Assembly: GCA_013151635.1 (NCBI GenBank)
Contig: JAADHV010000110.1
Coordinates: 1-64,000 of the forward strand
DNA from: Deltaproteobacteria bacterium
GTDB taxonomy: Bacteria; Desulfobacterota; Desulfobacteria; Desulfobacterales; Desulfobacteraceae
Direction: 5' to 3'
Length of the DNA: 64,000 bases
Shown piece by piece: positions 9,129-17,313 of this stretch; positions within the stretch are counted from its first letter, which is position 1, and each line of letters begins with the position of its first letter. The translations under genes and the position numbers were made by a program. The notes beneath the pieces are model-generated. The model was not told where the DNA came from, did not search any database, and saw only the letters and a program-made list of their open reading frames with translations.

Positions 9129-9977
9129 ATGGCAAAAATTAAAGTCACACCGGAAGAGTTTAAAAATTTCTCAAAGTATATTCTGGATATTTCCGGGATT
9201 GCCCTTGATGTTGGTAAAGAATATTTACTTGAAACCCGGCTAAACCAATTGATAAATAAGCTTGGCTGCAGCTCATATTCCGAACTGCAGCAAAAGGCCA
9301 AAGCAGATTTTAAAAAAGAGATCGAAAATGAAATTATTGATGCCATTTCAACCAATGAAACTTATTTTTTCAGGGATAAGTCCCCATTTGAATTATTGCA
9401 ATATAAAATTTTCCCGGACCTGATCGACAGAAACTCGAAAAAAAACCCTTCCCTCAAGCCGACCATCAGGTTATGGAGTGCTGCCAACTCTACCGGCCAG
9501 GAAATCTACAGTATTGCAATGACCCTGATTGAAATGGGGGTCACGCCTGATAAGTATAATATAAAATTGTTCGGCACAGATATTTCCGATGCTGCCATTG
9601 CCCAGGCAAGCTATGGGCTTTACAACAAATTTGAAGTGGCACGGGGCCTTGATCAAAGGCGCCTTAACCGGTACTTTGTCAAGCAGGGTGACCGTTACAA
9701 GATAAAAGATGAAGTCAGGGTCATGGCACAATTCAAAAAAATGAACCTGATGAAACCATTTGTGGGGCTTGGCAAATTTGATATTGTTCTTTGCAGAAAT
9801 GTAATGATATACTTTACCAGCGAAGACCGCAAAAGGATATACCGTAATATTTCAAAAGTCCTGGAACCCGATGGATACCTGCTCATAGGTTCAACTGAGT
9901 CCCTTGTAAATGATATAGATATTTTCTCCTCAAAAAAATATCTGAACTCGGTGTTCTATCAATTTAAGGATCAATAG
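9129..9977 (+). CDS. cheR: Chemotaxis protein methyltransferase CheR
   Basis: SAM-dependent methylation of receptor glutamates, opposing CheB. An N-terminal helical CheR domain (TPEEFKNFSKYILDISGI) is followed by the methyltransferase domain: STNETYFFRDK, then the SAM-binding region WSAANSTGQEIYSIAM (normally SAGCSTGEEPYS), LFGTDISDAAI and DIVLCRNVMIYF. The usual Cys of the SAM motif is replaced (AAN instead of AGC), a small oddity. There is no pentapeptide-binding extension. The ribosome binding site is weak, so expression may depend on coupling to cheB. Confidence 0.92.
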   Translation: MAKIKVTPEEFKNFSKYILDISGIALDVGKEYLLETRLNQLINKLGCSSYSELQQKAKADFKKEIENEIIDAISTNETYFFRDKSPFELLQYKIFPDLIDRNSKKNPSLKPTIRLWSAANSTGQEIYSIAMTLIEMGVTPDKYNIKLFGTDISDAAIAQASYGLYNKFEVARGLDQRRLNRYFVKQGDRYKIKDEVRVMAQFKKMNLMKPFVGLGKFDIVLCRNVMIYFTSEDRKRIYRNISKVLEPDGYLLIGSTESLVNDIDIFSSKKYLNSVFYQFKDQ

Positions 9978-9987
9978 AGGTTTAATA

Positions 9988-11658
9988 ATGAGTGGAATTA
10001 ATGCTAAAGAATTTATAGATGAGTTAATTTTCTGTTTAAACGAAGAAGATGTTGTTAAAGCAAAAGCCCTGCTTCAATTTGCCTCTGATGCTGATGTGGA
10101 TCCTGATATCCAGCGCAAAGCCTTGATAGAGCTTGCTAAAGGCCCTGAAAAAGTTATCTTCCCATTGCTTGAATACCTAACCAAAATTGAGATATCAAAT
10201 CCTAAAATACAAGAATCCTTATATGAGCTTATTCTTGATAAAGCCTATGGGAATACCGATCTGGTCATAAAGTATATTACGGACAATGAAAAAAAGGCCA
10301 GGCTTCTTTTTCTGAAAGCCGCAGGTGAACTGCTTTTGACCGATGCTGCCCCTGCTTTGCAAAAAATAATTGCCGAAGATAAGGATAAAGATATACTTGT
10401 TGCTGCTATTTCATCTTTAGGAAATTTCAGACTTGCCGAATCCCTGCCCATTTTTGCCAATATGGCAGGTAAGCAGGACAAGGAAGTAAAACGCTCTGCC
10501 ATCTTTGCTATTGCGGAAACCGGCAGCAATGACGCGGTTGACCAGTTAATAGGTTTTATCGGGGAAGATGAAGAGACCAATAAATTTGCAGTTGATGCTC
10601 TGGCAGACATCCAGGATCTTTATGCCCTTGATAAATTGACATCACTTTTAAGTTCCAATGTCACTATTGTCAGGGATACAGCTATTGATCAATTAATGAA
10701 ACTTGGGAATAAGGCCACCCCGATTTTAACAAAAGCATTCCAGAACGCAGAAGCCGACTATTTAGTACATCTTGTAACAACCCTGGGCTATATTGGCGAT
10801 CCCGCTGCCGTGACCCCTATCCTTGATATCGTCAACACCCAGCCGGAAGATGCAAATATCCGGCAGGCCGCCTATGAAGCAATGGAACGTATTCCCTCTC
10901 CGAAAACAGCCATCAGCCTTGTTCAAGGGCTGCAGGATCCTGTTGAAGCAGTCCGGATGAGTGCAGCAAGGGCCATTGATAAAAACCTTTCCAAAGCTTT
11001 GGTTGCCGGTCTCAGGAATATTGTAAGGGAAGGGTCATCTGATTCTCAAAACGCGGTAGCTGCCCTGATTGATTCAGAAGCAGGCAATATTTTTAATTTT
11101 CTTGTGGAAGAAGAATCTTTTATGGAACTTGCCAAAACACATATAATAGACAAAGCGGATTCAGCCACAAGAAAAGCCTTTTTTAAACAAATGAACAGTA
11201 TCGGTCAAAAAGAATTTACAAAAAATATTGCTGAAAAGGTAAGTGAAAAAGAAGACCCCCAGGTTAAAGCACAGATCTTTGTGATTGACGACTCAAAAAT
11301 GATGCTCAAACTCTACCAGAATAAATTAACTGCACTTGGATTAAAACCAATCACCTTTGATCGTCCGGAAGATGCCATCCCTGAAATAATCCAGAAAAAA
11401 CCGGATCTTGTGATCACTGATCTTAATATGCCAAATATCAGCGGGCTTGAACTTACCAGGGAAATAAGGAAAAAATATACAAGGCAGGATATTCCCATCC
11501 TTATGATTACGACACAAAGCGATTTTGTTGAAGAAAAAGATGCTGATATCAAAATAGATGATTCTGTCCTGACAAAATCAGGTATTAATAAAATTCTTCA
11601 CAAACCGTTCACAGATGAAGAATTTCAAAAAGCCATAAATAGCTTTTTGAAACCATAA
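9988..11658 (+). CDS. HEAT-repeat protein with C-terminal response-regulator receiver domain
   Basis: About 420 N-terminal residues are paired helices of HEAT/PBS-lyase type, with recurring units such as DKEVKRSAIFAIAETGSNDA, EETNKFAVDALADIQDLYAL and EAVRMSAARAIDKNL. The C-terminal 125 residues are a complete receiver: acidic pair in FVIDDSKMM, phospho-Asp in VITDLNMPNISG, Thr in ITTQ, Lys in ILHKPF. Placed 10 nt after cheR with AGAGG before its ATG, it is probably a phosphorylation target of CheA that presents a protein-binding solenoid. It ends in a TAATG overlap with the next gene. It could act as the output regulator of this array in place of CheY; that is inference. I know no symbol for it. 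Confidence 0.85.
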   Translation: MSGINAKEFIDELIFCLNEEDVVKAKALLQFASDADVDPDIQRKALIELAKGPEKVIFPLLEYLTKIEISNPKIQESLYELILDKAYGNTDLVIKYITDNEKKARLLFLKAAGELLLTDAAPALQKIIAEDKDKDILVAAISSLGNFRLAESLPIFANMAGKQDKEVKRSAIFAIAETGSNDAVDQLIGFIGEDEETNKFAVDALADIQDLYALDKLTSLLSSNVTIVRDTAIDQLMKLGNKATPILTKAFQNAEADYLVHLVTTLGYIGDPAAVTPILDIVNTQPEDANIRQAAYEAMERIPSPKTAISLVQGLQDPVEAVRMSAARAIDKNLSKALVAGLRNIVREGSSDSQNAVAALIDSEAGNIFNFLVEEESFMELAKTHIIDKADSATRKAFFKQMNSIGQKEFTKNIAEKVSEKEDPQVKAQIFVIDDSKMMLKLYQNKLTALGLKPITFDRPEDAIPEIIQKKPDLVITDLNMPNISGLELTREIRKKYTRQDIPILMITTQSDFVEEKDADIKIDDSVLTKSGINKILHKPFTDEEFQKAINSFLKP

Positions 11659-13592
11659 TGCAAAAACCAAATTGGATTTTATTATCAATTGCCCTTGTTG
11701 GAATTTTTTTCGGAATTCTTACAGGGGCTTTTTTCAGCCTTGTTCATGACCTGCCGCAGATAAACAGTCTTAAGCAATTTAAACCGTCGTCTGTTACAAA
11801 TGTTTTCTCAGCTGACCATAAAATACTTGCAAGATTTTATATTGAAAAAAGATTTCCCGTACCCATTGAAAAAATTCCGGAAAATCTTATTAACGGTATT
11901 GTTACAATAGAAGACAGAAACTTTTATACCCATTCCGGTGTCAATTTAAAAGCAATCGTAAGGGCAGTCATTCATGACTTAAAGGCAGGAAGCTTTAAAC
12001 AGGGTGCAAGCACATTAACCCAGCAACTTGCAAAAACACTGTTTCTAACCTCTGAAAAATCGGTTACAAGAAAAATTAAAGAGGCTATTTTAGCTCTTCA
12101 GATTGAAAGACGTTATACAAAAAATGAAATTCTGGAACTATATTTAAATCAGATTTATCTGGGCTCCGGTGCTTATGGGGTTGAAGCTGCCTCACAAACC
12201 TATTTTGGAAAATCAGTAAGCGATCTCACCCTTGCTGAAGCAGCTTTAATTGCAGGCCTGCCCAAAGCCCCTTCTGTATACTCGCCGATTAAAAACCCGG
12301 AGTTGGCAAAAAAAAGGCGGGATATTGTCTTAAGACAAATGCTTGGCACAAACATTATCACGAAAGACCAGTACAATTTTGCCAAGGCCGTTAAAATTGC
12401 CAAACCACCTCAAAAAACTGCCCAAACCAAGGCAGGATATTTCATCGAATATATCAAAACCATTTTAAAAAAACAATTTGATTTGAAAAACCTCTATTCA
12501 AAAGGGCTCAATATATATACAACACTCAATTTAGACCTTCAAATGACAGCAGACAGCTCTGTTGCAAAAAGGATGGCCCAACTTGAAACCCGTATGACAA
12601 ATCAAGGGCTTGACCCCCAAAAGGCAGAATGCGCACTGATCGCTATTGATATTAAAACAGGGGGAATTTTAAGCATGGTCGGTGGAAAGGACTTTAGCAA
12701 AACCAGCTTTAACAGGGCTGTCCAGGCCAGACGGCAACCAGGTTCCGCTTTTAAGCCTTTTGTATATGCCACTGCGATTACTTTAGGATTTTCCCAGAAG
12801 GACAGACTGCTTGATGCCCCTTTATCCTATAATTTAAAGAACAATCAAACCTGGCAGGTTAATAATTTTTCAAAAACCTTTCTTGGAGAAATTACATTGC
12901 GCAAGGCTCTTGCCTTATCAAAGAACACACCTGCAGTAAGGCTAATGGAGATGATAGGCCCTGATAAAGTCATTGAGTTTGCAAAAAAAGCAGGCATCTC
13001 ATCAAAACTTAACCCCAATCTTTCGCTTGCTTTGGGAACATCAGAGGTCAGCCTGATGGAGTTGACCGCCTCTTATATCCCGTTCGCCAATATGGGGATT
13101 AAAACCAAACCTTTTTCAATCACTGAAATAACAGATCCTGACTCAAGGATCATTTATCGAAATACAATTAAAAAAAAATCCATTATGTCACGGCAAAATG
13201 CGGCTATTATGTCAGATATGTTAAATGCCGTCATACTTGAAGGCACCGGGAAAAAAGCCAGGATCATACAAAAGGACATTGCAGGAAAAACAGGAACAAC
13301 AGATAATTACAAAGATGCTCTCTTTATTGGGTTCAGCCCTGATATTGCAGTAGGGGTCTGGGTGGGGAATGATGATTCAACCTCTCTTGGACAATATGAA
13401 ACCGGTGCAAGGGCTGCCCTGCCCATATGGATCGACTACATGAGTCACTTTCTTTCAACCGGGTCCCATCAATATTTTGATATACCGGATGGAACAAAAA
13501 TGGTATACATGGATCCTGATACAGGAAAAACAGTAAAAGAAAAATCTCCGGGGACGGTAAAAGCGCTGATTAAAATAAAGGACCAGCAATGA
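11658..13592 (+). CDS. Class A penicillin-binding protein (PBP1A-like)
   Basis: Bifunctional peptidoglycan synthase in the inner membrane facing the periplasm: glycan polymerisation from lipid II plus 4-3 cross-linking. One N-terminal membrane segment (about residues 5-30); GT51 domain with catalytic Glu85 in TIEDRNFYTHSG, QGASTLTQQLAK and RRYTKNEILELYLNQIYLG; transpeptidase with SxxK Ser363 (QPGSAFKPF), SxN at SKNTP and KTGT at 544-547. The usual OB-fold insert of E. coli PBP1A is missing, in line with its 644 residues. It overlaps the preceding HEAT-receiver gene by one base and the next gene by four, so it is co-translated with the chemosensory operon, an uncommon neighbour for a wall synthase. 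Confidence 0.92.
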   Translation: MQKPNWILLSIALVGIFFGILTGAFFSLVHDLPQINSLKQFKPSSVTNVFSADHKILARFYIEKRFPVPIEKIPENLINGIVTIEDRNFYTHSGVNLKAIVRAVIHDLKAGSFKQGASTLTQQLAKTLFLTSEKSVTRKIKEAILALQIERRYTKNEILELYLNQIYLGSGAYGVEAASQTYFGKSVSDLTLAEAALIAGLPKAPSVYSPIKNPELAKKRRDIVLRQMLGTNIITKDQYNFAKAVKIAKPPQKTAQTKAGYFIEYIKTILKKQFDLKNLYSKGLNIYTTLNLDLQMTADSSVAKRMAQLETRMTNQGLDPQKAECALIAIDIKTGGILSMVGGKDFSKTSFNRAVQARRQPGSAFKPFVYATAITLGFSQKDRLLDAPLSYNLKNNQTWQVNNFSKTFLGEITLRKALALSKNTPAVRLMEMIGPDKVIEFAKKAGISSKLNPNLSLALGTSEVSLMELTASYIPFANMGIKTKPFSITEITDPDSRIIYRNTIKKKSIMSRQNAAIMSDMLNAVILEGTGKKARIIQKDIAGKTGTTDNYKDALFIGFSPDIAVGVWVGNDDSTSLGQYETGARAALPIWIDYMSHFLSTGSHQYFDIPDGTKMVYMDPDTGKTVKEKSPGTVKALIKIKDQQ

Positions 13593-14044
13593 TTAGAAAA
13601 GCCATATTAGATGATGTAAGTGCAATCCATACCTTGCTTCAGATCTATAATAAAAAAGGCGAACTATTAGCCAGACCCCTTAGTAAATTATACGACCATT
13701 TAAGAGACTTCTGGGTATTTGAAGATCCCGAACAAAAAAAAGTGGTTGGATGCTGTGCATTACAATTTTGCTGGGAAAATTTAGCAGAAATCAGATCCCT
13801 TGCAGTGAACCCTGATTTTACAGGCCGGGGAATCGGTTCCACTCTTACAGAAAGGACCATCCAGGAAGCTGTATATTTTAAAATTAAAGATCTCTTCACT
13901 CTCACATACAGGCCGACTTTTTTTGAACAATTCGGATTTTTAACCATTGATAAAAGTGAACTCCCCATCAAGGTCTGGTCAGATTGTATCGGCTGTGTCA
14001 GTTTTCCTAACTGCGATGAAATCGCCCTTATTAAAAAATTATAG
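13589..14044 (+). CDS. GNAT N-acetyltransferase, probable short-form N-acetylglutamate synthase (ArgA-like)
   Basis: A single GNAT domain of 151 residues: acceptor-side N-terminus MIRKAILDDVSAIHTLL, acetyl-CoA loop in VNPDFTGRGIGSTLTE, and the C-terminal LPIKVWSDCIGCVSFPNCDE. The cysteine-containing ending is characteristic of the stand-alone N-acetylglutamate synthases of deltaproteobacteria, which lack the amino-acid-kinase domain of E. coli ArgA and start arginine biosynthesis from glutamate and acetyl-CoA. The start overlaps the PBP stop by four bases (ATGA). Its 3' end overlaps the convergent gene at 14039 by six bases. Substrate assignment rests on motif memory only. Confidence 0.7.
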   Translation: MIRKAILDDVSAIHTLLQIYNKKGELLARPLSKLYDHLRDFWVFEDPEQKKVVGCCALQFCWENLAEIRSLAVNPDFTGRGIGSTLTERTIQEAVYFKIKDLFTLTYRPTFFEQFGFLTIDKSELPIKVWSDCIGCVSFPNCDEIALIKKL

Positions 14045-15091
14045 ATAAACCATTTTATATGGCATGGGTGGATGCATGAGTACGGATGGTTTTGGCAATA
14101 TATGTTCCCTTGATACTGTAAGCCAGTTCGTGTCAGGTTTTAACTCTCTTAATCTGCCCCCCTCCGAGGGCAGTGCATGAGCTGTATAATCGTATTGTAC
14201 GTTTAAGATGCAGACAAATTTTTTGCGCTGCCTTGCAATGACATAATTTTTTGTAAAGCTATTCTGGGTTATGCCTGCATTACAAGCGAGCTTTTTTATT
14301 TCATCGGAAGGCAGCTTAACCAGTACGGATTTAGATACCCCTCTTTCATCAATTCTTAAAAGGTTCCTGGATTCACTGGAAGAGACATAAATGGTTGTAA
14401 TCCCGGGAAGCTGCCTGAAGTATTGGGCAGCAACGATGGCTGCTGTTCTTCTCCCTCCTGATAGGACCGGCACCCCATAGTATTCAAAAAATTTCTTTTG
14501 GAAATCCTCGGCATATTTGTCCCCTTTTTCATAAAGATCTTTAGAAATATATCTCAAATCCTTGGCAAGTTCTTCTGATGCTTCGGCAATGGGCCAGTCT
14601 ATTCTCACATGAAAATGGGTCAAGGCATATCTTACCTTGGTTTGCTGGTTTCTTTGAATCAACAGGGCATAATCAATGGGGAGCAGTGATCTTAATAATG
14701 AAAAAAAATCACTGGTTTCAAAAAATTTAAGGTTCCTGTTAAAATGTTCCACATCAGGAAAATATTTATGCTTTAATAAATTATCCTTTGTTGTTTTATT
14801 GGCACCAAAATACCGTATGTATTTTTTATGTTTTTTATCAATAAAATCTTCGGAAAAAATAATTAAAAATGAATTCTGCGCGTCAAACTCCACAGATGGT
14901 ATCCTTGCCCGCGGCTTGAGTTCTCTTAATTCAACAAAAGGATATGGGGTTCGTAACCGAAGAAAATTATTATAAGAGCCCACAAGTGAGTATCCCAGGA
15001 CAAATTGATCCAGCTCGTCTCGCAACACCTCGTAATACGATCTTCTAAGTCTTTCTTCCCGGCTCAAACAATCTCTTTGCTTGCAGAACAT
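14039..15091 (-). CDS. Protein of unknown function
   Basis: I do not recognise this 350-residue soluble protein. It has no signal peptide or membrane segment and is rich in Arg/Lys and aromatic residues. It starts with Cys residues (MFCKQRDCLSREERLRRSYY). ATG 15091 has AAGGGA nine bases upstream; an adjacent GTG at 15094 is the alternative. The interior contains no familiar nucleotide-binding loop; GVPVLSGGRRTAAIVAAQYF is the most glycine-rich stretch and might bind a phosphate group, which is a guess. It lies downstream of pgk on the same strand after 35 nt, so it is probably the last gene of the gyrA-radC-pgk unit, and converges on the GNAT gene. Confidence 0.6.
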   Translation of the reverse strand: MFCKQRDCLSREERLRRSYYEVLRDELDQFVLGYSLVGSYNNFLRLRTPYPFVELRELKPRARIPSVEFDAQNSFLIIFSEDFIDKKHKKYIRYFGANKTTKDNLLKHKYFPDVEHFNRNLKFFETSDFFSLLRSLLPIDYALLIQRNQQTKVRYALTHFHVRIDWPIAEASEELAKDLRYISKDLYEKGDKYAEDFQKKFFEYYGVPVLSGGRRTAAIVAAQYFRQLPGITTIYVSSSESRNLLRIDERGVSKSVLVKLPSDEIKKLACNAGITQNSFTKNYVIARQRKKFVCILNVQYDYTAHALPSEGGRLRELKPDTNWLTVSREHILPKPSVLMHPPMPYKMVYL

Positions 15092-15126
15092 CACGTTATT
15101 TCCCTTTTATTTTTTAATTGAAAATT

Positions 15127-16302
15127 TTATTCCAGGGCAACCACCCCCGGAAGTTTTCTGCCTTCCATTAAATGTAAGAAAGCGCCGCCGCCAGTTGAGA
15201 CATAGCTGACTTTACCGGCAACATTGCATTTTTTTGCAGCAAGGCCAGTATCCCCGCCGCCAACAATCGAAAATGCAGAAGAAGCTGCAATGGCTTTTGC
15301 CACAACACGGGTTCCCTCCATGAATTTTTCCATTTCAAAAACCCCCATGGGGCCGTTCCATACAATGGTTTTTGCATCTGCAATGGCCCTGGCATATTTT
15401 AATGCTGTTTTCGGACCGATATCCAGGGCCATCCATTGATCAGGAATCTGATCCGCCAGGACTTCTTTTACCCTAGCATCCTTGTCAAATTTTTCCGCAC
15501 AGACAAGATCCAAAGGAAGCATAAAATCGACTTTTTTTTCCTTTGCTTTTTTTACAATACCAGATGCTGTCTGCAAAAGAGCTTCTTCAATCATTGATCC
15601 TTGGGTGTCAATCCCCTGGCTCTTTAAAAACGTGTTGGCCATAGCACCGCCAATGATAAGTTTATCAACAAATTTGAGCATATTCTCAAGAGCTGCAAGT
15701 TTACTGGATACTTTTGCACCGCCAATTATTGCCACCAGGGGTTTTTCAGGATTCTCAACGGAATCGTAATACGATCGGACTTCTTTTTCAAGTAAAAATC
15801 CAGCTGCGGATTCCGGTGCAAACCTGGGAATTCCGGTAACAGAAGCCTGGTCCCGGTGGGAAACTGCAAAAGCATTATTCACATATACGTCGCAAAGGCC
15901 GGCAAGTTCTTTTGAAAACCTGTCATCATTTTTCTTTTCTCCGTCATGGAATCTTAAGTTCTCCAACATCAGGATCTGGCCGTCATCCAGTTGACCGACC
16001 ATTTTTTTAACATTATCACCAACGCAGTCATCTGCAAACAGGACTCGCTTTTTCAATAATTGGGACAATCTTTCACAAACCGGTGCCAGGCTGAATTTTA
16101 AATCCCTTTTGCCATTGGGCCTGCCCATGTGGGAGGCAATAATAATTTTTGCATTCTGTTCCAAAAGGTAATAAATGAGATCCAGGCTAGCCTTTATCCT
16201 GTTATCGTCTGTAATATTTAAATTATCGTCAACCGGAACATTATAATCCACCCTGACAAAAACTCTCTTTGATGTCACATCAAGATCTTTTACGGATTTC
16301 AT
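15127..16302 (-). CDS. pgk: Phosphoglycerate kinase
   Basis: Glycolysis/gluconeogenesis: 1,3-bisphosphoglycerate + ADP to 3-phosphoglycerate + ATP, cytosolic monomer. Start ATG 16302 follows GGAGGA at about 16307-16312. N-domain signature KRVFVRVDYNVPVDDN and the substrate-binding ASHMGRPNGKRDLKFSLAPV; Arg in MLENLRFHDGEKKND; C-domain nucleotide site VAIIGGAKVSSKLAAL and WNGPMGVFE, ending SIVGGGDTGLAAKK and STGGGAFLHLMEG. At 391 residues it is normal. It is not beside gap or tpi here but sits in a transcription unit with gyrA, radC and a small Cys protein, 16 nt downstream of the latter. Confidence 0.96.
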   Translation of the reverse strand: MKSVKDLDVTSKRVFVRVDYNVPVDDNLNITDDNRIKASLDLIYYLLEQNAKIIIASHMGRPNGKRDLKFSLAPVCERLSQLLKKRVLFADDCVGDNVKKMVGQLDDGQILMLENLRFHDGEKKNDDRFSKELAGLCDVYVNNAFAVSHRDQASVTGIPRFAPESAAGFLLEKEVRSYYDSVENPEKPLVAIIGGAKVSSKLAALENMLKFVDKLIIGGAMANTFLKSQGIDTQGSMIEEALLQTASGIVKKAKEKKVDFMLPLDLVCAEKFDKDARVKEVLADQIPDQWMALDIGPKTALKYARAIADAKTIVWNGPMGVFEMEKFMEGTRVVAKAIAASSAFSIVGGGDTGLAAKKCNVAGKVSYVSTGGGAFLHLMEGRKLPGVVALE

Positions 16303-16318
16303 GGGTATCCTCCAAAAA

Positions 16319-16582
16319 TTATTTTTTTGTTTTTCTATGGACCTGTTTTTTCCGGGACCATCGTTCAAAAAAGTTTATGACACCTGATTTACTTCCTCTT
16401 TCAATTATTTCCTCTTCTACTTTTACACCGTCTTTTGTGGTCATGGCCTTTTGCAGGCATTTTGTCTTTACAGGGCAATGGTAAAAGCAATCATTCGGGG
16501 TCTGTCTCAACCCCTTCTCGGTCATGGGAAACACTTTTTCAAGAATGCCAAAACACTCCCGGTTTTCATTTTCTTTATCCAT
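16319..16582 (-). CDS. Small cysteine-containing protein of unknown function
   Basis: An 87-residue hydrophilic protein with a compact cysteine cluster (ECFGILEKVFPMTEKG, then DCFYHCPVKTKCLQKAM) and a basic C-terminus (RWSRKKQVHRKTKK). The CxxxC...C spacing could bind a metal or Fe-S cluster. It is judged a real gene because it starts two bases after the radC stop and ends 16 bp before the pgk start, and because its composition is protein-like. No family name is recalled. The basic tail could contact nucleic acid, which would suit its place between radC and pgk, but this is conjecture. Confidence 0.7.
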   Translation of the reverse strand: MDKENENRECFGILEKVFPMTEKGLRQTPNDCFYHCPVKTKCLQKAMTTKDGVKVEEEIIERGSKSGVINFFERWSRKKQVHRKTKK

Positions 16583-16584
16583 TT

Positions 16585-17313
16585 TTATTCTTCAAATTCT
16601 CTATTAAATTTTGATATTAACCCCTTGGCTGCAAAGCTGTAAAACCCCTCATTACCCACAATCATATGCTCATGCAATATGATTCCCACGTATTTTAATG
16701 CAAAAAAAAGTCGTTTTGTAATCAGGATATCACTTTTAGATGGTTCAACATCTCCGGAAGGATGATTGTGGGCAAAAATCACGGCTGCGGCATTATGCTG
16801 TAATGCACTTATAATGACTTCTCTTGGATAAACAGAACTTGTTGTCAATGTCCCGGTAAAAAGAATTTTTGATGTCAGAACCCTGTTTTTGACATCAAGA
16901 AAAATCCCGGCAAACACTTCTTTTGTTTTATGTCCGATGGTTTGGTTCAAATACTCCATAAGATCTCCGGGATTTTGAACCACGTCTTTTGATATTATTT
17001 TACTTTCAAGGTACCTGTCTGACACTTCTTTGATCAGCCTGATACCCAGGCTGTTTGCGGGCCCAATCCCTTCAATTTCACACAAAGATTCATTGTTTGC
17101 TTCCAAAACCGCCTGGAATGTCTTAAATCTTTTTAAAAGAAGCTTCGCACTCTTTTTGCAATCCTTTCTCGGGGTATTCAAGGAGAGCAGAAGCTCGATG
17201 ACTTCATAATCATGAAATCCCTGAAGACCGCTTTTCAAAAATCTTTCCCGCAGCCGCTTTCTATGTCCCTCCTGCCCCTTATTCGTCCTTAAGTTCTCCT
17301 TTGTCCGTCTCAT
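16585..17313 (-). CDS. radC: RadC-family JAB/MPN-domain protein
   Basis: N-terminal helix-hairpin-helix region ([18 protein letters not shown], then [15 protein letters not shown]) and a C-terminal JAMM metalloprotease-like domain with the metal motif [16 protein letters not shown]. Full length for the family; the biochemical role is unsettled despite the historical DNA-repair label. The start is uncertain: ATGs lie at 17349, 17334, 17319 and 17313, all inside the 3' end of gyrA. The last gives a 35-bp overlap and is chosen because the conserved region starts soon after it. Translation is probably coupled to gyrA. Confidence 0.88.
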   Translation of the reverse strand: MRRTKENLRTNKGQEGHRKRLRERFLKSGLQGFHDYEVIELLLSLNTPRKDCKKSAKLLLKRFKTFQAVLEANNESLCEIEGIGPANSLGIRLIKEVSDRYLESKIISKDVVQNPGDLMEYLNQTIGHKTKEVFAGIFLDVKNRVLTSKILFTGTLTTSSVYPREVIISALQHNAAAVIFAHNHPSGDVEPSKSDILITKRLFFALKYVGIILHEHMIVGNEGFYSFAAKGLISKFNREFEE

